NCBI GenBank assembly: GCA_017468215.1
Contig: JAFUJG010000135.1
Span: forward strand, 1-5,103
DNA length: 5,103 nt
Direction of reading: 5' to 3'
Source: Clostridia bacterium
Lineage (GTDB): Bacteria > Bacillota > Clostridia > UMGS1883
Shown: positions 1 to 4,640 of the stretch, one piece after another
Layout of the letters: each line of letters opens with the position of its first letter
Position numbering within the stretch: the stretch's first letter is position 1
The notes under the pieces: generated by a model
What the model was told of the DNA's origin: nothing
What the model saw: the letters and a program-made list of their open reading frames with translations, nothing else
Database searches by the model: none
Program-made: the position numbers and the translations under genes

Positions 1-1298
1 AGATTATTCTGTTCAACTGTAAATGTGGGGTCTTCTTCCATAAGACGAGCAAGAGAAGCGTTAATCTTTTCTTCGTCGCCCTTAGCCATGGGTCTGATTG
101 CCATGGAAAGCATGGGCTTTGCAAACTGGATGCCTTCAAGCTCAATGTCACTGCCCTTTTCGCAGAGTGTGTCACCTGTTTTAAGGTTGTTAACCTTTGT
201 AACGGCACCGATATCACCTGCATGAAGCTCGCCAACTTCTTCCTGCTTCTTACCGCACATTACATAAAGCTTACCCAGCTTTTCCATTTCGCCTGTACGG
301 GGGTTGTAAAGGGCTGTATCGCTCTTAACAACACCGCTTGCTACCTTGAACATCGAAATCTTACCAACGTACTGGTCGGCAATAGTCTTGAATGTAATAA
401 GGGATGCAGGTGCAGAAGCATCGCAGTCAACAACTTCGTTGTTAGCTTCAACAGGAGAAGGAAGATACTTTAAGATTGCGTCCATGATGGAACGGATAGC
501 AAAGCCGCCTGCTGCACATCCGCCGTAAACAGGAACAATGTCGCCGCTCTTAACACCTTTTTTAAGTGCACCACGCATTTCTTCGTCAGTAATCTGTTCA
601 CCGCCGAGATACTTTTCCATAAGGTCATCGTCACTCATTGCGGCTGCTTCTACCAATATATCGTGATATCCCTCGTAGCTTGCAGGATACTTGTGAGGAA
701 TCGGAACTTCCATTTCAGTTTCGCCCTTAACAGAATATGCTTTGCCGGAAACGATGTTTACATAGCCTGTAAGGTGGCCGTCTTCACGTGTGGGAACACG
801 GAAGGGTGCAATACTTGTACCGAATTTATCTCTTAAAAGTGTAAGTGTTTCACGGAAGGATACATCTGCATCGTCCATATTGTTAACGAAAATCATCTTG
901 GGTTTGCCCTGTTCTGTTGCATACTGCCATGCAAATTCAGCACCAACCTCAACGCCTTCCCTACCGTTGATAACGATAAGCACGCTGTCAGCTACTCTTA
1001 CGGCGCTCTTTACGTCGCCAACAAAGTCAAAGTAGCCGGGAGTATCGATAAGGTTAACTTTTGTATCGGCAATCTTTGCCGTGCTCCATGAAAAAGGTGC
1101 TACTGTACAGTTAACAGACATCTGTCTCTTAACTTCTTCCTGGTCATAGTCACAAACTGTGTTACCTTCAGCTGCCTTGCCCCATCTGTCTGTCACTCCG
1201 GCTTTAAACAGCACTGCTTCGATAAATGCTGTTTTACCGGAGCCCGAATGGCCTGCCACGGCAACGTTTCTGACATTTGTTCCTTCATACACTTTCAT
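1..1298 (-). CDS. EF-G-like translational GTPase, N-terminal 432 residues (runs off left edge)
   Basis: The first 432 codons of a minus-strand gene are visible; a full EF-G-like protein is about 690 residues, so the C-terminal domains III-V are mostly missing. Visible GTPase motifs are the P-loop GHSGSGKT (residues 16-23), switch II DTPGYFDF (85-92) and the base-specificity loop NNMD (139-142). The beta-barrel domain II follows at about residues 295-385. The GHSGSGKT loop and the Tyr at 89, where true EF-G has DTPGH, place it in the EF-G-like paralogue family rather than the housekeeping FusA. That family is presumed to act on the ribosome with GTP, but its role is poorly defined. The switch I segment (about 55-71) lacks the RGITI motif of EF-G, and the usual NKxD lysine is Asn140. 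The ATG at 1296-1298 is preceded by GGAGGA at 1306-1311 with 7 nt spacing. The gene is divergent from rpsF. Family assignment is firm; function is inferred. Confidence 0.93.
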   Translation of the reverse strand, partial: MKVYEGTNVRNVAVAGHSGSGKTAFIEAVLFKAGVTDRWGKAAEGNTVCDYDQEEVKRQMSVNCTVAPFSWSTAKIADTKVNLIDTPGYFDFVGDVKSAVRVADSVLIVINGREGVEVGAEFAWQYATEQGKPKMIFVNNMDDADVSFRETLTLLRDKFGTSIAPFRVPTREDGHLTGYVNIVSGKAYSVKGETEMEVPIPHKYPASYEGYHDILVEAAAMSDDDLMEKYLGGEQITDEEMRGALKKGVKSGDIVPVYGGCAAGGFAIRSIMDAILKYLPSPVEANNEVVDCDASAPASLITFKTIADQYVGKISMFKVASGVVKSDTALYNPRTGEMEKLGKLYVMCGKKQEEVGELHAGDIGAVTKVNNLKTGDTLCEKGSDIELEGIQFAKPMLSMAIRPMAKGDEEKINASLARLMEEDPTFTVEQNN

Positions 1299-1335
1299 TT
1301 TTCTGTCCTCCGTTTATGTAATATTTAATATAGCT

Positions 1336-1354
1336 TGCCGTCCAACTGACGGCA
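1336..1354 (-). promoter_or_regulatory. Perfect 7-bp hairpin in the 5' leader of the EF-G-like gene
   Basis: TGCCGTC (1336-1342) pairs perfectly with GACGGCA (1348-1354) around a 5-nt loop, in otherwise AT-rich sequence. It lies about 25 nt upstream of the ribosome site of the minus-strand gene. No T-run follows on either strand, so it is not an intrinsic terminator. It could be an mRNA-stabilising stem or a regulatory site; no family is recognised. Confidence 0.4.
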
Positions 1355-1384
1355 TTCACTTATTTGTACATATTCGACAAAAAT

Positions 1385-1414
1385 AATATAATTTCCTTTT
1401 GTTTTTTTGTACAA
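1385..1414 (-). promoter_or_regulatory. Candidate promoter for the EF-G-like gene
   Basis: Read on the minus strand there is TTGTAC (1409-1414), an 18-nt spacer, and TATATT (1385-1390). Transcription would begin near 1378, giving a leader of about 80 nt that contains the hairpin at 1336-1354. The -35 matches the consensus at only three positions. A plus-strand TTGTAC (1364-1369) with 17-nt spacing to TATAAT (1387-1392) overlaps it, so the direction of promoter activity here is uncertain. Confidence 0.4.
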
Positions 1415-1493
1415 ATTACTAATATAAAACTGTGCATTTTGCACAAATTTTTTCTTGGAAGTATTTATATAGAAAAAACTTTTAAAAAAAGTA

Positions 1494-1523
1494 TTGACAT
1501 TTGACCCAATTTCGGGCTATAAT
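1494..1523 (+). promoter_or_regulatory. Strong sigma-A-type promoter of the rpsF-ssb-rpsR operon
   Basis: A perfect TTGACA (1494-1499) is separated by 18 nt from a perfect TATAAT (1518-1523). Transcription should begin around 1530, leaving a leader of about 80 nt before rpsF. A-rich DNA just upstream (1471-1490) could act as an UP element. Both hexamers match consensus, as expected for a ribosomal-protein operon. Confidence 0.9.
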
Positions 1524-1527
1524 CAGT

Positions 1528-1600
1528 AATTGCGGAAAACAAAATCCCATCCGCAATTCCTTGCTCCGTAGTATTGCGGGGCCAGAGACCATAAGGAGGT
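1528..1600 (+). promoter_or_regulatory. Structured rpsF leader, candidate S6:S18 autoregulatory element
   Basis: Three pieces of structure are visible. First, a perfect 9-bp stem pairs AATTGCGGA (1528-1536) with TCCGCAATT (1550-1558). Second, GCTCCG (1563-1568) can pair with CGGGGC (1577-1582) over an 8-nt loop. Third, TTCCTT (1557-1562) can pair with AAGGAG (1593-1598), which is part of the rpsF Shine-Dalgarno, enclosing the second stem. An rpsF leader that binds the S6:S18 complex and represses the operon is known in many bacteria; it imitates the S6:S18 site of 16S rRNA and carries a conserved CCG. A CCG (1566-1568) is present here, and position and operon fit. I could not align it to the published consensus, so identity with that motif is inferred. 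Confidence 0.5.
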
Positions 1601-1608
1601 GTAGAAAA

Positions 1609-1899
1609 ATGGCAATCAACAAGTATGAATCCATTTTTGTTCTTGACGCAGCACTTGACGAGGAAAAGATTACAGCTCTTTCCGAAAAGTTCACAAAGCT
1701 CATCGAAGCTAACGGCACAATTGAAAGTGTTGACGTATGGGGTAAGAGGAGACTTGCTTATCCTATCGACTACAAGACAGAAGGTCATTACACACTTGTA
1801 AAGTTCACAGCTAATCCCGAATTCCCCAAGGAACTTGAGAGAATCTACGGAATTACTGAAGGCGTTCTCAGAACAATAGTTATCAGAGTAGAAGAATAA
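1609..1899 (+). CDS. rpsF: 30S ribosomal protein S6
   Basis: A 96-residue protein of normal bacterial S6 length. S6 binds the platform of the small subunit as a heterodimer with S18, contacting 16S rRNA in the central domain. The family's signature region is clear: KYESIFVLD at the N-terminus and WGKRRLAYPIDYKTEGHY (44-61), which form the ferredoxin-like fold. An in-frame ATG further upstream (1501) lies inside the promoter and leader, so the ATG at 1609-1611 is chosen; it has AGGAGGT (1594-1600) 8 nt before it and the typical start MAINKYE. It is the first gene of the rpsF-ssb-rpsR operon, 13 nt before ssb, and is probably autoregulated through the leader. Confidence 0.97.
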   Translation: MAINKYESIFVLDAALDEEKITALSEKFTKLIEANGTIESVDVWGKRRLAYPIDYKTEGHYTLVKFTANPEFPKELERIYGITEGVLRTIVIRVEE

Positions 1900-1912
1900 T
1901 CAGGAGGCAGAT

Positions 1913-2347
1913 ATGTTAAACAAAGTTATTTTGATTGGCAGATTTACCCGTGATCCTGAGCTTCGTTCAACTCCCCAGGGAACAAGCACATGCTCATTCT
2001 CTTTGGCAGTTGACCGTAACTATCAGAGCGCAAGCGGAGAAAGACAGGCAGACTTCATCAACTGTGTTGCCTGGAGACAGACCGCTGAATTTATTTCCAA
2101 GTACTTCCAGAAGGGCAACATGGTTTGCGTAGAAGGAAGTATCCAGACTCGTTCCTGGAAGGACAACGAGGGCAATAACCGCTATGCAACAGAAGTTATT
2201 GTTGACAGAAGTTATTTCGTTGAGTCGAAAAAGAGTGCACAGGGCTCTGCTTCCGGTATGGAAGCTCCCGTTTTTAACGATTCGCCCTTCGGCAATCTTC
2301 CCGACCCTATCTCGCCCTTGGGAACAGATGATGATTTACCATTTTAA
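1913..2347 (+). CDS. ssb: Single-stranded DNA-binding protein
   Basis: This 144-residue SSB coats single-stranded DNA during replication, recombination and repair, normally as a tetramer. The OB-fold occupies roughly residues 1-105, starting [20 protein letters not shown]. It includes the conserved [13 protein letters not shown] segment (48-60, with Trp54) and Trp82 in TRSWKD, aromatic residues of the type that stack on DNA bases. Residues 106-136 are a Ser/Gly/Pro-rich, probably disordered linker. The protein ends in the acidic tip DDDLPF (139-144), the docking tail for partner repair and replication proteins, so it is complete. AGGAGG (1902-1907) lies 5 nt before the ATG. The position between rpsF and rpsR is the classical Firmicutes arrangement. 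Confidence 0.97.
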   Translation: MLNKVILIGRFTRDPELRSTPQGTSTCSFSLAVDRNYQSASGERQADFINCVAWRQTAEFISKYFQKGNMVCVEGSIQTRSWKDNEGNNRYATEVIVDRSYFVESKKSAQGSASGMEAPVFNDSPFGNLPDPISPLGTDDDLPF

Positions 2348-2364
2348 AAGGGAGGTTTAAAGCT

Positions 2365-2610
2365 ATGACCGAAAAGTCCGAAAAGACATTCAGAAACCGT
2401 AAGGCTAAGAAGAAGGTTTGCCAGTTCTGTGCTGATAAGGTTGAACATATCGATTACAAGGACGTTGCTAAGCTTCGTCGTTTCGTATCCGAAAGAGCAA
2501 AGATTCTTCCCAGAAGAATCACAGGCACATGCGCTAAGCACCAGAGACAGCTTACAACAGCTATCAAGAGAGCAAGACACATCGCTCTTATTCCCTACAG
2601 TGCTGACTAA
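2365..2610 (+). CDS. rpsR: 30S ribosomal protein S18, zinc-ligand (C+) form
   Basis: An 81-residue S18, the partner of S6 on the 30S platform. The core motifs HIDYKDV (28-34), [13 protein letters not shown] (39-51), [11 protein letters not shown] (53-63) and [13 protein letters not shown] are all present. It carries the full potential zinc set Cys19, Cys22, Cys56 and His59, so it is a C+ S18; many Firmicutes, including Bacillus subtilis, have cysteine-free forms. The N-terminus is lysine- and arginine-rich. GGAGGT (2351-2356) lies 8 nt before the ATG and 17 nt separate it from ssb. It is the last gene of the operon, followed after 9 nt by a strong terminator. Confidence 0.97.
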   Translation: MTEKSEKTFRNRKAKKKVCQFCADKVEHIDYKDVAKLRRFVSERAKILPRRITGTCAKHQRQLTTAIKRARHIALIPYSAD

Positions 2611-2619
2611 TTAAAAATC

Positions 2620-2654
2620 AAAAGCATCTGCAATGCAGATGCTTTTATTTTTTT
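2620..2654 (+). terminator. Intrinsic terminator of the rpsF operon
   Basis: AAAAGCATCTGC (2620-2631) pairs perfectly with GCAGATGCTTTT (2635-2646) around a 3-nt loop. The 12-bp stem is followed by a T-run (2648-2654) interrupted by a single A at 2647. Confidence 0.93.
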
Positions 2655-2659
2655 CTATC

Positions 2660-2698
2660 CAACAAATGAAACGACGGCAGCCGTTATCTCATTTGTTG
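2660..2698. repeat. Isolated inverted repeat with nested hairpin
   Basis: CAACAAATGA (2660-2669) and TCATTTGTTG (2689-2698) are perfect 10-bp inverted repeats. Between them ACGG (2674-2677) and CCGT (2681-2684) form a second small stem over a 3-nt loop. It starts six bases after the operon terminator. There is no immediate T-run, so a second terminator is unlikely. GTTGAA (2695-2700) could alternatively pair with TTCAAC (2714-2719). It may be a small palindromic element or a structured RNA part; origin unknown. Confidence 0.55.
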
Positions 2699-2759
2699 AA
2701 TTCTGCATCGTTTTTCAACATCATTTTCCAAACACCAGTAGGTGAATGCAAAATTAGTC

Positions 2760-2788
2760 TTGTAAAAACAACCGTGTGGTAGTATAAT
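2760..2788 (+). promoter_or_regulatory. Candidate promoter for the structured RNA at 2794
   Basis: TTGTAA (2760-2765) and a perfect TATAAT (2783-2788) are separated by the optimal 17 nt. The predicted transcription start, 2794-2796, coincides with the first base of the long inverted structure. No protein start follows within 180 nt, so this promoter serves either a non-coding RNA or the leader of the small gene at 2980. Confidence 0.7.
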
Positions 2789-2793
2789 AATTA

Positions 2794-2912
2794 TGCAACA
2801 CGAATTTAATACTATTTTTTTGCCCATATTAGGTATGCATATTTTACTTTTGGTAAAAATGCATGCTCTTTTTGGCATACTTGGTATGGGTAGTCAATAA
2901 ATTCGTGTTGCA
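2794..2912 (+). ncRNA. Long rod-shaped RNA structure of unknown family
   Basis: The ends pair over 15 perfect base pairs: TGCAACACGAATTTA (2794-2808) with 2898-2912. Further in, ACTA (2811-2814) pairs with TAGT (2891-2894). After an 8-nt bulge (2815-2822) a 16-bp helix pairs 2823-2838 with 2875-2890, containing three G-U wobbles and no mismatch. At the tip TTTTAC (2842-2847) pairs with GTAAAA (2853-2858). The wobbles favour a plus-strand RNA, since on the minus strand they would be A-C mismatches. The promoter puts the 5' end exactly at the stem. I do not recognise a family. 6S RNA has a comparable closed rod with a bubble but is usually longer (about 180-200 nt); a transposon-like inverted repeat is another possibility. 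No 8-base target duplication is visible at the ends. Confidence 0.6.
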
Positions 2913-2962
2913 GCGTTGGAGCTATGCATTTTTCGTGCGTAGCTTAGGCTGCTAACTTTTTT
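2907..2962 (+). terminator. Intrinsic terminator overlapping the rod's closing stem
   Basis: The lower stem pairs GTTGCAGC (2907-2914) with 2948-2956, with one bulged T at 2953. The upper stem pairs AGCTATGCA (2920-2928) with TGCGTAGCT (2936-2944), including one G-U pair. A run of six T follows at 2957-2962. The lower stem shares bases 2907-2912 with the 3' arm of the rod structure, so the two cannot both be fully formed. It ends 5 nt before the ribosome site of the small gene downstream, so termination here would shut that gene off. Confidence 0.65.
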
Positions 2963-2979
2963 AATTTAGGAGTATCGCC

Positions 2980-3288
2980 ATTCAAACCAATATCGAAGAC
3001 ATGCAATACAAACAGGAGTTAGATGTTTTTCTTTCGCTCTGCCCTTATTCGCTCAAAACAAAAATTTTACCAAAAGGAAGTCTTTCCTATCCCGATTATG
3101 TAAACGGCATAAGAATGTTTAAAGCTTTAGGCTTCTTTGAGCTTGCCGAAGTTTACCTTTTAAGCGACCATGAGGAACTTAGGAAGAAGTCGCATGTTTT
3201 AGCAGATTTGAATAATATCGACCGTGAAATTTTTGATGAGAGACCTTTGGTAAAGGAGTTTGCTCTCAATATATACACTCACCTGTAA
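2980..3288 (+). CDS. Small unknown protein, probable AUU start
   Basis: I do not recognise this protein. It has 102 residues if it starts at the ATT at 2980-2982, or 95 from the ATG at 3001. The ATT is preferred because AGGAG (2968-2972) lies exactly 7 nt before it, whereas the ATG at 3001 has only a weak GAAG just ahead. In frame, no ATG, GTG or TTG lies between the stop at 2962-2964 and 3001. The protein has no signal peptide, membrane segment or cysteine-rich motif. It looks soluble and mostly helical, with a charged middle (SDHEELRKKSH) and an acidic-to-basic C-terminal part (NNIDREIFDERPLVKEF). Codon use resembles the neighbours. It is preceded by the terminator and structured RNA at 2794-2962 and closed by the terminator at 3332, so it forms its own unit. 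It is probably real; its function is unknown. Confidence 0.7.
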   Translation: MQTNIEDMQYKQELDVFLSLCPYSLKTKILPKGSLSYPDYVNGIRMFKALGFFELAEVYLLSDHEELRKKSHVLADLNNIDREIFDERPLVKEFALNIYTHL

Positions 3289-3331
3289 TAAGGTCCATGT
3301 TTATTAAAAGAATTAATGAATATTATAACGA

Positions 3332-3361
3332 AAAAATCCTCAACGAAAGTTGAGGATTTTT
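3332..3361. terminator. Intrinsic terminator after the small unknown gene
   Basis: AAAAATCCTCAAC (3332-3344) pairs with GTTGAGGATTTTT (3349-3361) over a GAAA tetraloop, a perfect 13-bp stem. A-runs on the left and T-runs on the right make it usable in both directions. It separates the small gene from the DUF4830-rsuA unit. Confidence 0.92.
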
Positions 3362-3380
3362 AGGTTTCGTTTGTTTTGCG

Positions 3381-3409
3381 TTCTTCGCTCTGCACCTTTT
3401 GCATATAAT
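3381..3409 (+). promoter_or_regulatory. Candidate promoter of the DUF4830-rsuA unit
   Basis: A perfect TATAAT (3404-3409) lies only 5 nt before the ATG at 3415. A weak TTCTTC (3381-3386) sits at 17-nt spacing. Transcription would start at about the A of the ATG, predicting a leaderless mRNA. It immediately follows the upstream terminator, where a promoter is expected. Confidence 0.55.
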
Positions 3410-3414
3410 CTAAT

Positions 3415-3777
3415 ATGAAAAAAATTATTATATTATCCGCACTTTCTTCCATTTTAATATTTTCCGCCTTTGCCAAGCCGGATATCCCTGTATTTCTCGC
3501 CTCTCTTGATTACGAATTTTCCGAAAGTTATACCGAAAAAACATTTACTATTCCAATTGAGTTCGATATGGTGTATAATAACTATAACGAAATCCAGAAG
3601 GAAGCAGGCTACGACCTTTTGCCTTACCGTGGCAAGGAATGTATTATGTATACCTATGAGGTTTACAATCATCCTTTTGGAAAATGCAATGCCAATATAA
3701 TTGTATATAACGGTGAAATTATCGGCGGAGATATATCCAGCGTAAACCTTGCCGGCTTTATGACCGCACTAATGTAG
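3415..3777 (+). CDS. Secreted DUF4830-family protein
   Basis: A 120-residue exported protein. Residues 1-20 form a signal peptide: basic MKK, a hydrophobic stretch, and an A-F-A cleavage site (18-20), with the mature protein starting at Lys21. The rest matches what I recall of DUF4830 from Clostridia: VYNNYNEIQKEAGYDLLPYRGK (53-74), YTYEVYNHP (79-87) and IVYNGEIIGGDISS (96-109), followed by the typical GFM near the C-terminus. The biochemical function of the family is unknown. An in-frame stop at 3406-3408 forces the start to be the ATG at 3415 or later. There is no Shine-Dalgarno before it and the -10 box is 5 nt away, which suggests leaderless translation. The TAG stop overlaps the AGGAG of rsuA, so the two genes are very likely co-transcribed. 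Confidence 0.85.
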   Translation: MKKIIILSALSSILIFSAFAKPDIPVFLASLDYEFSESYTEKTFTIPIEFDMVYNNYNEIQKEAGYDLLPYRGKECIMYTYEVYNHPFGKCNANIIVYNGEIIGGDISSVNLAGFMTALM

Positions 3778-3787
3778 GAGAAACAAT

Positions 3788-4486
3788 ATGCGATTAGACA
3801 AACTTGTATCCGATGCAATCGGCGTTACACGAAAAGATTCCAAAAATTTAATAAAAAAAGGACTTGTATCCGTAAATGGGGAAATAATAAAGGATGCGGG
3901 TGCAAATGTCAGCGAAGACTGCTCTCTTTTGATTGAAGGCAAAAAAGCAGAATATAAAAGGTTTATCTATCTTATGATGAACAAACCCCAGGGCTACATT
4001 TCATCAACTGACGACAAACGCCAGAAAACCGTTTTAGACCTTCTTGACGAAAGCTTTTCCCGCTACGACCTTTTCCCTGCAGGCAGGCTGGATATTGACA
4101 CCGAGGGGTTTTTGCTTCTGACAAATGACGGACAAACTGCCCACACCCTTTTATCTCCTGCAAAAAAGGTTGGCAAGGAATATTTTGCCCGGTTGGAACA
4201 CATTCTTACAAAAGAAGACATTACTGCAATTGAAGGCGGCGTTGACATTGGCGGTTACGTTACCAAGCCTGCAAAAATTGTTCAAAAAAGCGACAACGAA
4301 TGTGTTATTACAATTGTGGAGGGTAAATTTCACCAGGTAAAAAAAATGTTCGAATGTGTGGGCAACAAGGTTGTATATCTCAAGCGTATATCCTTTGCCT
4401 CACTCCCCCTTGACCCCTCACTTGGCTTGGGCGAGTACCGCTTTCTTACCAAGGAGGAGGTTGACATAATCGGAGGCTCCTTATAA
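3788..4486 (+). CDS. rsuA: 16S rRNA pseudouridine synthase, RsuA family
   Basis: This 232-residue enzyme converts a uridine of small-subunit rRNA (U516 in E. coli numbering) to pseudouridine during 30S assembly. An S4 RNA-binding domain (about 1-58; MRLDKLVSDAIG start) precedes the catalytic domain. The family signature GRLDIDTEGFLLLTNDG (99-115) contains the catalytic Asp102. The second conserved block, EGKFHQVKKMFECVGNKV (178-195), is also intact. The length is normal for RsuA. RluB/RluE relatives share these motifs, so the exact target base is inferred. AGGAG (3776-3780) lies 7 nt before the ATG. It is the second gene of a unit with the DUF4830 gene, 10 nt apart. Confidence 0.93.
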   Translation: MRLDKLVSDAIGVTRKDSKNLIKKGLVSVNGEIIKDAGANVSEDCSLLIEGKKAEYKRFIYLMMNKPQGYISSTDDKRQKTVLDLLDESFSRYDLFPAGRLDIDTEGFLLLTNDGQTAHTLLSPAKKVGKEYFARLEHILTKEDITAIEGGVDIGGYVTKPAKIVQKSDNECVITIVEGKFHQVKKMFECVGNKVVYLKRISFASLPLDPSLGLGEYRFLTKEEVDIIGGSL

Positions 4487-4506
4487 CCTTTGTCAAGGAT
4501 TTTTTT
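4487..4506 (+). terminator. Possible weak terminator after rsuA
   Basis: CCTT (4487-4490) and AAGG (4495-4498) form a 4-bp stem over TGTC, followed by seven T (4500-4506). Alternatively TCCTT (4478-4482) pairs with AAGGA (4495-4499). The T-run is good but both stems are short, so the strength is doubtful. The position directly after the stop codon supports it. Confidence 0.4.
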
Positions 4507-4557
4507 CTATGCAATAGTAACAAATATAATTTTTATTTTTGGTTATTTGGTGCATAG
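4507..4557. repeat. 7-bp inverted repeat around an AT-rich loop
   Basis: CTATGCA (4507-4513) and TGCATAG (4551-4557) are perfect inverted repeats enclosing 37 AT-rich bases. It lies just upstream of, and touches, the weak -35 box of the transporter gene. It may be an operator or a coincidence. Confidence 0.25.
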
Positions 4558-4583
4558 GCAAAAAGTTTTCTTTATGCTATACT
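4555..4583 (+). promoter_or_regulatory. Extended -10 promoter for the ABC ATPase gene
   Basis: TATACT (4578-4583) is preceded by TGC (4575-4577), the extended -10 motif. TAGGCA (4555-4560), four of six matches to TTGACA, lies at 17-nt spacing. Transcription would begin near 4590, giving a leader of about 50 nt. Confidence 0.6.
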
Positions 4584-4599
4584 ACTTGTATAAGATATG

Positions 4600-4618
4600 A
4601 GCGGTGTAATCCGCTTTT
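4600..4618 (+). promoter_or_regulatory. Small hairpin in the ABC ATPase leader
   Basis: AGCGG (4600-4604) pairs with CCGCT (4611-4615) over a 6-nt loop and is followed by TTT. The stem is short for a terminator; it might stabilise the mRNA or act as a weak attenuator just ahead of the ribosome site. Confidence 0.3.
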
Positions 4619-4640
4619 AAATTCTAGGAGGTAATTACTA

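Noticed and set aside
1..1298. Several plus-strand frames of 60-83 codons across the left part
   Set aside because: All lie opposite the continuous 432-codon EF-G-like frame with recognisable GTPase motifs and lack their own ribosome sites.
1501..1608. 36-residue N-terminal extension of S6 from an upstream ATG
   Set aside because: It overlaps the -10 box and leader RNA and has no family support; the ATG at 1609 has an excellent ribosome site and the normal S6 N-terminus.
2684..2878. 64-residue minus-strand reading frame across the structured region
   Set aside because: It runs through the promoter and half of the rod structure, has no Shine-Dalgarno and resembles no family; it is best explained as chance in AT-rich DNA.
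2794..2912. Retron-like or transposon-like origin of the inverted repeats
   Set aside because: No reverse transcriptase or transposase is nearby, no target duplication is visible at the ends, and the promoter sits precisely at the left arm. A decayed MITE-like element cannot be fully excluded without a copy-number search.
2760..2962. T-box or a well-known metabolite riboswitch
   Set aside because: No T-box sequence, specifier-loop pattern or conserved core of a riboswitch I know is visible; the element is AT-rich and mostly helical.
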